The notes under the pieces are model-generated. The model made no database searches, had not been told where the DNA came from, and was given only the letters and a program-made list of their open reading frames with translations. The position numbers and the translations under genes were made by a program. Positions 7,909-15,761 of a DNA stretch of 47,699 nt are shown here, in pieces. The DNA lies in assembly GCA_036654795.1 (NCBI GenBank), contig JAVVRI010000003.1:1-47699 (forward strand). Reading direction: 5' to 3'. Every line of letters starts with the position of its first letter. The stretch's first letter is position 1. Origin of the DNA: JAVVRI01 sp036654795. GTDB taxonomy: Bacteria; Bacteroidota; Bacteroidia; Bacteroidales; Tannerellaceae.

Positions 7909-9384
7909 TTATTTCACAGGGATGTTCTTTAATAACTCCTTCAGGTGATTCCACCATAGCCCTACGGTCGGGATCAATAAACGCTCCTGCGGTGAGTGCA
8001 CGTCGCACATGGTGGGGCCGAATGAGATCAGATCCAACTGCGGATACTTTTCAAGGAAGAAGCCACACTCCAGACCGGCGTGTATAGCCATAATCTTCGG
8101 CTCTTTGCCAAAGAGTTGCTTGTAGGTGCTTTGCGCTACTTTCAAAATCTTTGAGTTGGGGTTTGGTGCCCATCCGGGGTAGCCGTCGCCGTGAGTAACT
8201 TGTGCACCGGCTTGCAGAAAGGTTGCGGCCACTTGGTAAGTAATTGCCTCCTTGCAGGACTCTATGGAGCTGCGTTGGCTGGTGCCAATCACGATGGTGT
8301 TGCCTTCTTTCATCTTAACAGAGGCTAGGTTGGTGGAGGTTTCTACCAATCCTTCGATGTCGTGGCTCATACCAATCACACCGTGCGGGCAGGCGTTAAG
8401 GGCAAGGATCAGGCTATAGGTTGTCTTGGGGTCGATGCGTGTCTCGGGCGTAAGTGCTGAGGCGTCTTGCCAGGACTCCATTGTGATCCGTACCTTCGGG
8501 TCAGCATGTTTCAGTTCGTTTTCAATATCGGCCGTGAAATGGTTTAGCAGGATGCGTACAGTCTCTTTGTTTTCGCTGTCTATACCGATAGTGGCCGATG
8601 CTTCGCGGGCAATGACGTTGCGCAGGTTTCCACCGTCTATATTACAGAGGTCAAAGTCTATCTTTTGTTTGTTAAGAATGAATAGGAAGCGCGCCAGTAT
8701 TTTGTTGGCATTGCCCAGTCCTTTGTGTATTTCCCCGCCAGAGTGACCGCCATTTAGTCCCTTGATAGAGATAACAAAATAGGCCTTGTCCGGTGATGCT
8801 TTCATCGGCTCATAGGTAAATATAGCCTGTGTGTCCTTACCGCCGGAGCAACCCACAAAGATTTCGCCTTCGGTCTCGCTGTCCAGATTGAACAGGATGT
8901 TTCCTGTCATGAAGCCGGACTTGATTGCTTTCGCTCCGGTTAGTCCGGTCTCTTCGTCTACCGTGAAGAGGCATTCGATGGGGCCGTGGGCAATATCGTC
9001 TGATGCCAGAACAGCCAATAGTGCGGCTACGCCGATGCCGTTGTCTGCACCCAGTGTTGTGCCGTTGGCGCGCAGCCAGTCGCCCTCAACGATTGTTTCT
9101 ATTGGGTCGAGGTCGAAATCGTGTACGGTTCCAAGATTCTTTTCGCATACCATGTCAATATGCGATTGCATGATCACGGTTTCGCGATTTTCCAATCCCG
9201 GAGTGGCAGGCTTACTCATCAGGATATTCCCAACTTCATCCTTCTTAATGGCTATTTTATACGTCGAAGCGAACGATTCGAGGTATTGAATCATTTTTTC
9301 CTCCTTCTTTGAAGGACGGGGCACTTGTGTTACCTGATGGAAGAAATTCCATACAATTTTCGGTTCTAAGTCTGTAATCTTCAT
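7909..9384 (-). CDS. pepD: Aminoacyl-histidine dipeptidase (M20C)
   Basis: Cytosolic di-zinc dipeptidase (491 aa) of the PepD/carnosinase branch of M20, which hydrolyses Xaa-His and other dipeptides. Metal-binding and catalytic motifs are visible: SHIDMV (His75, Asp77), the bridging Asp114 in GADNGIG, the general base pair in DEETG (Glu144, Glu145), and the late HAGLECG motif. The lid/dimerisation domain lies around residues 190-400 and begins GLNGGHSGGEI. Length is usual for the family (about 485). It is a single-gene unit closed by a hairpin terminator. A back-facing -7 box at 9518-9525 could serve as its promoter, giving a leader of about 125 nt. Confidence 0.93.
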   Translation of the reverse strand: MKITDLEPKIVWNFFHQVTQVPRPSKKEEKMIQYLESFASTYKIAIKKDEVGNILMSKPATPGLENRETVIMQSHIDMVCEKNLGTVHDFDLDPIETIVEGDWLRANGTTLGADNGIGVAALLAVLASDDIAHGPIECLFTVDEETGLTGAKAIKSGFMTGNILFNLDSETEGEIFVGCSGGKDTQAIFTYEPMKASPDKAYFVISIKGLNGGHSGGEIHKGLGNANKILARFLFILNKQKIDFDLCNIDGGNLRNVIAREASATIGIDSENKETVRILLNHFTADIENELKHADPKVRITMESWQDASALTPETRIDPKTTYSLILALNACPHGVIGMSHDIEGLVETSTNLASVKMKEGNTIVIGTSQRSSIESCKEAITYQVAATFLQAGAQVTHGDGYPGWAPNPNSKILKVAQSTYKQLFGKEPKIMAIHAGLECGFFLEKYPQLDLISFGPTMCDVHSPQERLLIPTVGLWWNHLKELLKNIPVK

Positions 9385-9484
9385 AATGTTATACTGTATT
9401 ATAGATGTGTTTATATAGTTAATAATATCGCTCTGCAGAGTACCTGATTCGAAAAAAAGTAGAATAAAATACCAAAAAGCTACG

Positions 9485-9511
9485 TTGTAATCAGTTAAAC
9501 TCTTATATTTG
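9485..9511 (+). promoter_or_regulatory. Promoter of the small membrane protein/ompH unit
   Basis: TTG (9485-9487) and TATATTTG (9504-9511) form a -33/-7 pair. The start codon at 9532 is only about 15 nt from the expected transcription start. Confidence 0.6.
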
Positions 9512-9517
9512 CGTCCA

Positions 9518-9525
9518 CAAATATA
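9518..9525 (-). promoter_or_regulatory. Back-facing -7 box, candidate pepD promoter
   Basis: CAAATATA is an exact inverted copy of the forward -7 box at 9504-9511, separated by six bases. On the minus strand it reads TATATTTG. It could fire leftward to pepD, or the pair could be an operator. Confidence 0.4.
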
Positions 9526-9531
9526 GAGAAA

Positions 9532-9750
9532 ATGCTTACAATGTTATTGCTTACGGTCATAATTCTTGTTATTTGTGTTGTGTTACTTAGTATATCAATC
9601 TTGCTTAAGAAGGGGGGGGAGTTCCCGAACACGCATGTTGAGGGTAACAGAGCACTAGGTAAGAGGGGTATTCATTGTGCTAAAATGCAGCATAGTGAAG
9701 CGTTGAAGCAGAAAACTCTTAAAGAGAGAATGAAAGAAACAAAAGATTAA
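9532..9750 (+). CDS. Small single-pass membrane protein
   Basis: 72-aa protein with one strong N-terminal membrane segment (residues 2-24) and a basic cytoplasmic tail containing FPNTHVEGNRALGKRGIHC. I have seen this kind of tail in small uncharacterised Bacteroidetes proteins, so the ORF is very probably real. Its function is unknown. It starts just downstream of a good promoter, 23 bp ahead of the ompH-like gene, and is likely co-transcribed with it. A run of eight G (9612-9619) encodes the Gly-Gly after the membrane segment. Loss or gain of one base there would remove the conserved tail. Confidence 0.75.
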   Translation: MLTMLLLTVIILVICVVLLSISILLKKGGEFPNTHVEGNRALGKRGIHCAKMQHSEALKQKTLKERMKETKD

Positions 9751-9773
9751 AATAAAGATTTAATTTACACTTT

Positions 9774-10388
9774 ATGAAGAACATTAACTACGTTATTAAC
9801 GGTATCCTTGCTGTGGCTGTCGTGATCTTGTTTGTTATGCAATTTTCCGGCAAGAAAGAAATGAGCGTTACCAGAACATTTACAACAGGAGATGACGCTC
9901 CGGGCTTGCTCCCGATTGCTTATGTCAATGTAGACTCCTTGATGTCGAACTATAATTATTCGAAAGATCTGAATGAGATCATTTTGAAAAAGCAGGAAAA
10001 TTCTCGTGCCAGCATTACGCAAAAAGCACGTGTATTGCAGACAGAAATGGCAGAGTTTCAGCGCAAAGTAGAGAATAACGCATTCCTTACCCGTGAAAGA
10101 GGTGAACAGGAACAACAACGCCTAGTGAACAAACAACAGGAATTGCAGGAACTAGACAATCGTTTGGCTCAGGAACTGATGGCTGAACAACAAAAATTAA
10201 ACGAACAATTGCGCGACACCGTTGTAGCTCAGTTGAAGGTTTTCAATGAAACCAGAGGTTATCAGGTTATTTTTAGCAACACGCTTGGTGATAATGTTCT
10301 GCTTGCAGGCGATGCTTATGACATTACCGCCGAACTATTGGAGCAACTCAACAAAAACTATGCTCCGGCAGCAGCTGTAAAGGAATAA
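9774..10388 (+). CDS. OmpH/Skp-family periplasmic chaperone-like protein
   Basis: 204-aa protein with an N-terminal membrane segment (residues 5-22) lacking an obvious signal peptidase site, so it may stay anchored. After a short linker comes the OmpH/Skp core: a strand (LPIAYVNVDSLM), then a long coiled coil (about residues 65-150) rich in Gln, Glu and Arg, then the return strand (YQVIFSNTLGDNVLLAG). Skp proteins form trimeric tentacles that hold unfolded outer-membrane proteins during periplasmic transit. The anchored form is an inference from the sequence. It follows the 72-aa membrane protein at 23 bp and is closed by a strong terminator. Confidence 0.87.
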   Translation: MKNINYVINGILAVAVVILFVMQFSGKKEMSVTRTFTTGDDAPGLLPIAYVNVDSLMSNYNYSKDLNEIILKKQENSRASITQKARVLQTEMAEFQRKVENNAFLTRERGEQEQQRLVNKQQELQELDNRLAQELMAEQQKLNEQLRDTVVAQLKVFNETRGYQVIFSNTLGDNVLLAGDAYDITAELLEQLNKNYAPAAAVKE

Positions 10389-10411
10389 TTCATAATACAG
10401 AATATAGTGAG

Positions 10412-10444
10412 GCCTTCGTATCTTTGGATGCGAAGGCTTTTTTT
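10412..10444 (+). terminator. Rho-independent terminator after ompH-like gene
   Basis: GCCTTCG pairs with CGAAGGC across a 12-nt loop and is followed directly by seven T. Confidence 0.9.
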
Positions 10445-10487
10445 GTGTGGTGCAATCTGTCTGTCCTAACAGACGCAAGTTTCATAT

Positions 10488-10573
10488 GTTTTCATGCCTA
10501 TGAAACAAAAGTTTCACCGGGATGAAACAAAAGTTTCATAGGCATGAAACAAAAGTTTCACCCTAATGAAACT
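10488..10573. repeat. 22-bp-period palindromic array (TGAAAC family, copy 1)
   Basis: Three exact copies of the near-palindrome TGAAACAAAAGTTTCA start at 10501, 10523 and 10545, with a partial fourth (TGAAAC) at 10567. They are joined by 6-bp linkers TGCCTA (before the first copy), CCGGGA, TAGGCA and CCCTAA. The first linker is the reverse complement of the third. This makes an 18-bp inverted repeat (10488-10506 with 10533-10550, one bulge) across the array. It lies just after a terminator. Confidence 0.92.
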
Positions 10574-10594
10574 ATTACTTGATGGGGGCTCTTG

Positions 10595-10921
10595 TTACTT
10601 TTCTTTTGGCATTACAAACGCAGTGTATGTTTGTAATAGGGCGGCGATGGTGAGGCAGAGAATCCATTCGGTGCGGTGCTTGAACATGAGGGCGGAGGCG
10701 CCAACCATTAGGAGACCGGCTATGATGTTGAGGCGTTGCAGGCGGCGTTGACGGAAGCCAAGCTCTTTATACGGGGCGCTTAGGTGATAGACCGCCATAC
10801 CGGCAGCACCTACCGCAAACAGGTAGGGGGCATACATCCATTGGGTTAGGTAGAGCGCAGCACCTGTCAACACCAATAGGGCGGATAGGTTGAATTGAAT
10901 TGTCTTTATTCTGGAATTCAT
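10595..10921 (-). CDS. Small four-helix membrane protein, function unknown
   Basis: 108-aa protein with four predicted membrane segments at about residues 12-30, 32-51, 65-83 and 86-104, and a positively charged loop (RQRRLQRL) between the second and third. I do not recognise a named family. Its ATG begins immediately after the stop codon of the FtsB-like gene, so the two form an operon and it may act at the inner membrane with the division or cell-wall machinery. That link rests only on gene order. Confidence 0.75.
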   Translation of the reverse strand: MNSRIKTIQFNLSALLVLTGAALYLTQWMYAPYLFAVGAAGMAVYHLSAPYKELGFRQRRLQRLNIIAGLLMVGASALMFKHRTEWILCLTIAALLQTYTAFVMPKEK

Positions 10922-11227
10922 TTATTTTTCTTTAATAATATACACATCTTCGTTCGGCTTCTTCATGAAATACTCCTCGCGGGCAAAGCGTTCGAGACCT
11001 ACTTTGTCGGTACGCAGGTCGCTGAGCTTTTTGCTGTTGATTTCGATCTCCTCTTGGTAGCGTTTGATCTCCTTATCCAGCGTACGGATCTTTTCGTCGT
11101 AGGTGTAACGCTTATATAAATTGCTGTCGCCTTCCGCGAAGGTGAGTGTCATGAAACCAATGGTTACTAGCCAGTAGCTGTTGATGCGGGAGAGATATTT
11201 GGTGTAAAAGTCTTTTATACGTGACAT
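10922..11227 (-). CDS. Septum-formation initiator (FtsB/DivIC-like)
   Basis: 101-aa bitopic protein: a short basic cytoplasmic end, a membrane segment (about residues 16-32), then a coiled coil (about 38-75, YDEKIRTLDKEIKRYQEEI) and the conserved end motif LERFAREEYFMKKPNEDVYII. FtsB/DivIC proteins form a complex with FtsL and FtsQ that recruits and activates the septal peptidoglycan synthase. Length and layout fit the Bacteroidetes family. It is transcribed divergently from dnaX from a -7 box at 11243-11250 and is followed without a gap by a small membrane protein gene. Confidence 0.9.
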   Translation of the reverse strand: MSRIKDFYTKYLSRINSYWLVTIGFMTLTFAEGDSNLYKRYTYDEKIRTLDKEIKRYQEEIEINSKKLSDLRTDKVGLERFAREEYFMKKPNEDVYIIKEK

Positions 11228-11242
11228 GGAATATCTTTTTTA

Positions 11243-11250
11243 CAAAGGTA
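11243..11250 (-). promoter_or_regulatory. -7 box of the ftsB-like gene
   Basis: CAAAGGTA reads TACCTTTG on the minus strand, 16 nt before the start codon. The leader would be extremely short. Confidence 0.6.
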
Positions 11251-11266
11251 AATGAATTATTTTGTT

Positions 11267-11274
11267 TATCTTTG
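11267..11274 (+). promoter_or_regulatory. -7 box of dnaX
   Basis: TATCTTTG lies 24 nt upstream of the ATG at 11298. It overlaps the region where a longer dnaX frame would begin, which argues for the shorter start. Confidence 0.6.
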
Positions 11275-11297
11275 TCTTGTCAATAAAAAAAAGAGGA

Positions 11298-13073
11298 ATG
11301 GATAATTATATTGTATCGGCCAGGAAATATCGCCCCGCTACCTTTCGTAGCGTGGTGGGACAAAGGTCGCTTACGACAACGCTCAAGAATGCTATACATA
11401 CGAACAAGCTGGCACATGCTTATCTGTTTTGCGGTCCACGCGGAGTAGGAAAGACTTCGTGCGCACGTATTTTTGCTAAGACGATCAACTGTCTGAACCT
11501 GACGGCGGATGGAGAGGCTTGCAACGCGTGTGAGTCGTGCATGGCTTTCAATGAACAGCGCTCCTATAACATCCATGAGCTGGACGCTGCTTCCAACAAT
11601 TCGGTGGACGACATCCGCTCCCTGATAGACCAAGTGCGCATCCCGCCTCCCATTGGGCGCTACAAAGTGTTTATTATTGACGAGGTACACATGCTTAGCT
11701 CCGCTGCCTTTAATGCTTTTTTGAAGACGTTGGAGGAGCCGCCGCATCATGCGCTCTTTATTTTGGCTACGACCGAGAAGCAAAAGGTACTGCCTACAAT
11801 CCTTTCTCGTTGCCAGATTTATGATTTTTCCCGCATCTCCATTGCTGATATGGTGGATCACCTGCAATACGTAGCCTCTTGCGAGGGGGTGACGGCTGAG
11901 CCAGAAGCGTTGAACGTGATTGCGCAGAAGGCAGACGGAGGAATGCGCGACGCCCTCTCCATCTTTGATCAGGTTGTCAGCTTTACGGGTGGTATTATTA
12001 CCTATCAAGCTGTTATTGACAACCTCAATGTGTTGGATTATGAATACTATTTCCGCCTAACGGATGCTATGTTGGCCGGTAACGTACGTGCGTCCGTCAT
12101 CATATTGAATGATATACTGAATAAGGGTTTCGACGGACAAAACATCGTTGGTGGCTTGGCGTCTCATTTCCGCGACCTGCTGGTTTGTCGGGACGAGGCT
12201 ACGATGGTGCTATTCGAGGTGGGTGCCTCCATTCGGGCGCGTTATGTAGAGATGGCGAAGCGTTGTCCGGATCAGTTGCTCTTTAAGGCGATCGAACTGG
12301 CGAATAGTTGCGACTTGAACTATCGCGCCAGCCGCAATAAACGCTTGTTGATGGAATTGTTGCTTATCCAGCTCTGCCAGTTGAGCAATGTGGGACAAGC
12401 GGCTGATGAGAATAAAAAAAAAACACTGATAGAACCGATTCCCGCCTCGCTGAGTGAGCCGAATGCTCCGGTTCAGAATGCTTCGGTTCAGAATACTCCG
12501 GTTCAGGCGGCTACTCAGTCGGTGCATGCATCGATAGGGGCTGTTGTTTCATCTTCATCTGCACCTTCCTCTATACAGATGCCTTCTGCTACATCCCCCA
12601 AAAAGAATTCGCGTCCGCCGATGACTACTTCGCTGAAGGATATAGGTCTGGAAAAGCCTCAGGAATCAGGAGAGGCACAACAATCTGCCTCGACCTCCTC
12701 CCGCATCGTCGAGACTCCTTTTACGGAGGAGCAGTTGCTGAGTTGCTGGAATGCCTTTGTTGATAGGGTTGGCGAGAAGGTGTATCTGAAAAACATCCTG
12801 ATAAACTGCAAGCCAATGCTGCAGGAGAATTTCTTCTTCGAAGTAGGAGTGCATAACCCTGTTCAAGAGGAAGAGTTGGTAAATGGTAGCTATGAACTCC
12901 TTAATTACCTACGCTCCGAGTTGAAAAACACACAGATTCAAATGCGTGTTCGCATCATCGAGTCCAACGAAAAGCACTTGGCTTACCTCCCGAGCGAGAA
13001 GTATGATTTGCTAATGACCATCAATCCCATTTTGGCTCGACTCAAGGATGAGTTTAACCTAATGATGGACTAA
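11298..13073 (+). CDS. dnaX: DNA polymerase III subunit gamma/tau
   Basis: Clamp-loader ATPase (591 aa from this start). N-terminal motifs are Walker A GPRGVGKTS (about 46-54), four zinc-site cysteines (the first in KTINCLNL, the others in ACNACESC) and Walker B DEVHML. The AAA+ and collar domains end near residue 370. A Pro/Ser/Gln-rich linker (about 385-460) and a C-terminal tau domain that should contact polymerase alpha and DnaB follow. The frame stays open 5' to 11262, but ATG 11298 follows AGAGGA and the -7 box at 11267-11274, and starts at the conserved NYIVSARKYRP. An A10 tract at 12414-12423 sits exactly at the collar/linker boundary; a one-base slip either way gives an early stop, so a gamma-like short form is likely. 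Confidence 0.95.
   Translation: MDNYIVSARKYRPATFRSVVGQRSLTTTLKNAIHTNKLAHAYLFCGPRGVGKTSCARIFAKTINCLNLTADGEACNACESCMAFNEQRSYNIHELDAASNNSVDDIRSLIDQVRIPPPIGRYKVFIIDEVHMLSSAAFNAFLKTLEEPPHHALFILATTEKQKVLPTILSRCQIYDFSRISIADMVDHLQYVASCEGVTAEPEALNVIAQKADGGMRDALSIFDQVVSFTGGIITYQAVIDNLNVLDYEYYFRLTDAMLAGNVRASVIILNDILNKGFDGQNIVGGLASHFRDLLVCRDEATMVLFEVGASIRARYVEMAKRCPDQLLFKAIELANSCDLNYRASRNKRLLMELLLIQLCQLSNVGQAADENKKKTLIEPIPASLSEPNAPVQNASVQNTPVQAATQSVHASIGAVVSSSSAPSSIQMPSATSPKKNSRPPMTTSLKDIGLEKPQESGEAQQSASTSSRIVETPFTEEQLLSCWNAFVDRVGEKVYLKNILINCKPMLQENFFFEVGVHNPVQEEELVNGSYELLNYLRSELKNTQIQMRVRIIESNEKHLAYLPSEKYDLLMTINPILARLKDEFNLMMD
12414..12423 (+). promoter_or_regulatory. A10 slippery tract in dnaX, candidate gamma-form site
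   Basis: Ten consecutive A follow codon AAT (residue 372) and encode three Lys and the first base of Thr. With nine A the frame reads AAA AAA AAA CAC TGA and stops after residue 376. With eleven A it stops about 12 codons further on. Both products would keep the ATPase and collar domains and lose the tau domains. Confidence 0.55.
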
Positions 13074-13111
13074 TGACATTAACAAACGACATACAGTATA
13101 TGAGATGAAAT

Positions 13112-14266
13112 TTATTGTTTCTTAGGTAAGAAACGTTTTGCCAAATATCTTCGTACAGGTTCATCATACAGCTTCAAACATAGATAAGCCACCAATATAC
13201 TTGATGCGTAGACACACAAAGCAACTTGCCAAGTCTGGCCGAAAGTGAAGAGTTGGTTTTTAATCAACCATGCATAGAATAAATACATAAGCGGGTAATG
13301 AACCACATAGAGTGGATATGATATATCTCCCAAAAACTTGCATATTTTAGTCGATTGCTTGTCGGTTGTAGTTCCCGATGCTCCTATCCAAAGAAGGATG
13401 GGGAAAACGACGATAATACAAAATGCTTCATAAATGCCGTTTATGCAAAAGGGTTCTGCACCCTCCAGATAAGGCACTGCGAATAAGGCAAGCAATATGA
13501 CTGTACAAATCCAGAAAGCACCTCTCACCTTAATGGGCTTAAAGTTGCGCGACAAGAGTATACCCATTGAGAATGGGAAAAGCATTCTTAATAACCCGCC
13601 CGTAAAGTTCACGCCGTCTAATGTCCAACCTACTCCTATGTTTCCATAACCTGACACATCGAGCATTGCAAATGCAGCCAATCCTGCTCCCAGCAATATG
13701 ACAAGTGCAGTTAGCGCTTTGGTGGACATGTGTCGGATAAACAAGGCATAGAGGATATTACCGATATACTCGAAAAACAACGACCAGCTAGGTCCGTTCA
13801 ACGGGAACATTTCGCCATTTCCACGAACTTCGTAACCCAATCCCGGCATCGCAGGAATAAACAATATAGTGCAGAGTAAAGATAACATAATCATGGATGT
13901 GGCAATATGTGTTCCATCCCATTGCACGCTGCCTTGCATGCAGAATGTAATAACGCCTAAAACAGCTCCCATAATTACCATAGGATGAAGACGGATTAAA
14001 CGGCGTTTAAAGAAATCTTTCATCGTAAGAGTTTTACTCCAACGGTCGTCATACGCGTAACCGATCACGAAACCTGAAAGGATAAAGAAGAAATCTACGG
14101 CTAAATATCCGTGATTAAAGCTCTCAATCATAGTACCGCCGGCAAAAGCATAGCCTTCGAATATATGGTACCATAAAACCAAAAGAGCCGCTACGCCACG
14201 AAGCCCATCCAGTAGATCATAATGCGGCTTGGTGTCTGCGAAAACTGTTGAAGAAATTTCTGACAT
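13112..14266 (-). CDS. Acyltransferase-3 family membrane protein (OafA/YrhL-like)
   Basis: 384-aa integral membrane protein with about ten hydrophobic segments. Family hallmarks are visible: LLDGLRGVAALLVLWYH near the N-terminus with the catalytic-type histidine, FFFILSGFVIGYAY, the RRLIRLHP loop, and NGPSWSLFFEY. Acyltransferase-3 proteins move acetyl or other acyl groups across the membrane onto polysaccharides, O-antigen or small molecules; the acceptor here is unknown. No periplasmic SGNH domain is fused. A -7-like element (TAAAGATA, 14303-14310, reading TATCTTTA) lies upstream. The gene stands alone between dnaX and the DUF1080 gene. Confidence 0.9.
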   Translation of the reverse strand: MSEISSTVFADTKPHYDLLDGLRGVAALLVLWYHIFEGYAFAGGTMIESFNHGYLAVDFFFILSGFVIGYAYDDRWSKTLTMKDFFKRRLIRLHPMVIMGAVLGVITFCMQGSVQWDGTHIATSMIMLSLLCTILFIPAMPGLGYEVRGNGEMFPLNGPSWSLFFEYIGNILYALFIRHMSTKALTALVILLGAGLAAFAMLDVSGYGNIGVGWTLDGVNFTGGLLRMLFPFSMGILLSRNFKPIKVRGAFWICTVILLALFAVPYLEGAEPFCINGIYEAFCIIVVFPILLWIGASGTTTDKQSTKICKFLGDISYPLYVVHYPLMYLFYAWLIKNQLFTFGQTWQVALCVYASSILVAYLCLKLYDEPVRRYLAKRFLPKKQ

Positions 14267-14386
14267 CTGTTTTTGTGTTATTTAATAAATATTCTTAGAG
14301 GGTAAAGATAAAACTTTCCGAACGAAGTTTGTTTGTCTGAAGGTAAAAAAGCAGATAAATATCTATTTATTGTGCGGCTGATGGCC

Positions 14387-14440
14387 ATCAACGGTATGGC
14401 CGACAAATGTCAACCATACCGTTGATAGATGTCGGCCATA
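14387..14440. repeat. 22-bp-period array with two interlocked inverted repeats
   Basis: Two 22-bp units start at 14388 and 14410 (both TCAAC... ending ATG) and a partial third starts at 14432. ATCAACGGTATGG (14387-14399) is a perfect 13-bp inverted repeat of CCATACCGTTGAT (14414-14426). ATGGCCGACA (14396-14405) is a perfect inverted repeat of TGTCGGCCAT (14430-14439). The two hairpins overlap and cannot both form on one RNA strand. The array is immediately 3' of the DUF1080 gene on the minus strand. Confidence 0.85.
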
Positions 14441-14444
14441 TTTT

Positions 14445-15236
14445 TTAAAGTTCTCTCAACCAAATATTACGAAAGCTAGTCGGCTCACTGGGGTCGCCGT
14501 GGCTTTGGAGGATGATTGGTCCGGCGCCATGCTTCACTACTTTTGGTAAGCCGATGTATTCTGTTGTGCCTAGAATTGTGGTGTTGTTTTGTGTCACTAC
14601 GCCATTTTGGATAACCGTTACACGTGGAGGGGTGCGATAGGTGCCGTCTTCTTTAAACACCGGAGCGGTGTAGAGGATATCATACACATTCCAATTGCCC
14701 GGTTTACGCATAGCGTTGGCTAGGGGAGGGGTTTGTTTGTAGATGCTGCTGTTTTGTCCGTTTACGTAGGTTTCGTTGTTGTAGTTATCCAATAACTGCA
14801 CTTCGTATTTGCCTTGTAGGAAGATGCCGCTGTTGCCACGCGCTTGACCTGTCCCGGTGATATTTTCGGGCACACACCATTCAAGATGGAGCTGGAAGTT
14901 GTCAAATTTCTGCTTTGTCTGAATATTTCCTGCTTTCTTATTTACTGTGAAAATACCGTTTTTTACGATCCATTCAGCCGTTTCTCCTTTATCACCTTCC
15001 CAAGCGGAGAGGTCTTTGCCATCGAACAAGACGATGGCATCCGAGGGAGCCGTAAGGGTGGCATTGGCTGTCGTGGCACCCGGGGTAACAATTTTCGGTT
15101 GCGGAGTCCAATACTCAGACATACCCGGTGTCATCTCTTCGGGTTGCGGGTACTGTTTCTGTGCATTCATACTAACACATGCGGTGCATGCTGCGGTGGC
15201 TAACACCGCTTTGACTGTCATGTTTCTTTTGTTCAT
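14445..15236 (-). CDS. DUF1080 (3-keto-disaccharide hydrolase-type) secreted protein
   Basis: 263-aa exported protein: signal peptide about residues 1-25 (ending SMNAQ), then a linker, then one DUF1080 domain (about 65-262) with a concanavalin-like jelly-roll pattern. Typical strings are IVLFDGKDLSAWEG, WIVKNGIF, FDNFQLHLEWCVP, GNSGIFLQGKYEVQLLDN and the C-terminal SFRNIWLREL. Characterised members hydrolyse 3-keto-glycosides or bind sugars. The GNSGIFLQG/YEVQLLD elements that form the active face are kept. A second family member lies at 42219-43028. It follows queF by 48 bp and may be read through from the queC operon. An interlocked hairpin array lies at its 3' end. Confidence 0.87.
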   Translation of the reverse strand: MNKRNMTVKAVLATAACTACVSMNAQKQYPQPEEMTPGMSEYWTPQPKIVTPGATTANATLTAPSDAIVLFDGKDLSAWEGDKGETAEWIVKNGIFTVNKKAGNIQTKQKFDNFQLHLEWCVPENITGTGQARGNSGIFLQGKYEVQLLDNYNNETYVNGQNSSIYKQTPPLANAMRKPGNWNVYDILYTAPVFKEDGTYRTPPRVTVIQNGVVTQNNTTILGTTEYIGLPKVVKHGAGPIILQSHGDPSEPTSFRNIWLREL

Positions 15237-15284
15237 GGTCTAAATCAATTAGAATTAAATTATTTAAAGGTGAAAAGAGAGCTA

Positions 15285-15761
15285 TTATTGCTTGTGTTCA
15301 AATAGCCTTTTTTCAGCGAGTGATTCATATTTTGTTTCCGGCTTCCCGTAGTTGCAATATGGGTAGATGCTAATGCCGCCACGGGGGGTAAAGATACCTG
15401 TTATTTCTATATATTTAGGATCCATCAATGCTATCAGATCCTTCATGATGAGGTTCACGCAGTCTTCATGGAAGGCGCCGTGACTCCTGAAACTGAAGAG
15501 GTAAAGTTTCAGACTTTTACTTTCTACCATCTTGACCGCCGGAATGTAGTCGATGTAGATGGTGGCAAAGTCCGGCTGCCCGGTGATGGGGCAGAGGCTG
15601 GTAAACTCCGGACAGTCAAAGTGCACCCAGTAATCGTTGTCGGGATGTTTGTTGGTAAAGGCCTCCAATACTTCCGGGGCGTAATGTTGACTGTATACTG
15701 TCTGATTACCCAGCAGATGTAATTCGTGTTCTCCTTTTCTTTCGTCCATCGGTCGTGTCAT
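15285..15761 (-). CDS. queF: NADPH-dependent 7-cyano-7-deazaguanine (preQ0) reductase
   Basis: Reduces the nitrile of preQ0 to the amine preQ1 in queuosine biosynthesis. It is a cytoplasmic 158-aa unimodular (YkvM-type) enzyme. The catalytic cysteine lies in EFTSLCPITGQPDFATI, and the NADPH-binding QueF motif is ESKSLKLYLFSFR. The start at 15761 is chosen because its ATG overlaps the queC stop (ATGA) and the protein then begins MTRPMDERK; the frame is open further upstream but only inside queC. Coupling to queC fits the pathway: QueC makes preQ0, QueF consumes it. Both sit behind a probable preQ1 riboswitch, giving end-product feedback. Confidence 0.95.
   Translation of the reverse strand: MTRPMDERKGEHELHLLGNQTVYSQHYAPEVLEAFTNKHPDNDYWVHFDCPEFTSLCPITGQPDFATIYIDYIPAVKMVESKSLKLYLFSFRSHGAFHEDCVNLIMKDLIALMDPKYIEITGIFTPRGGISIYPYCNYGKPETKYESLAEKRLFEHKQ

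Noticed and set aside
10488..10573. CRISPR array
   Set aside because: Repeats are 16 bp with 6-bp linkers, far too short for spacers, the linkers are self-complementary, and no cas genes are near. The same holds for the other five arrays.
11262..11297. Upstream start of dnaX
   Set aside because: The codons overlap the -7 box, and conservation begins at NYIVSARKYRP after the ATG at 11298.
11280..12008. 242-residue reverse-strand ORF across dnaX, and similar long antisense ORFs elsewhere
   Set aside because: They mirror the codon pattern of well-recognised genes on the other strand and carry no promoter or family signal.
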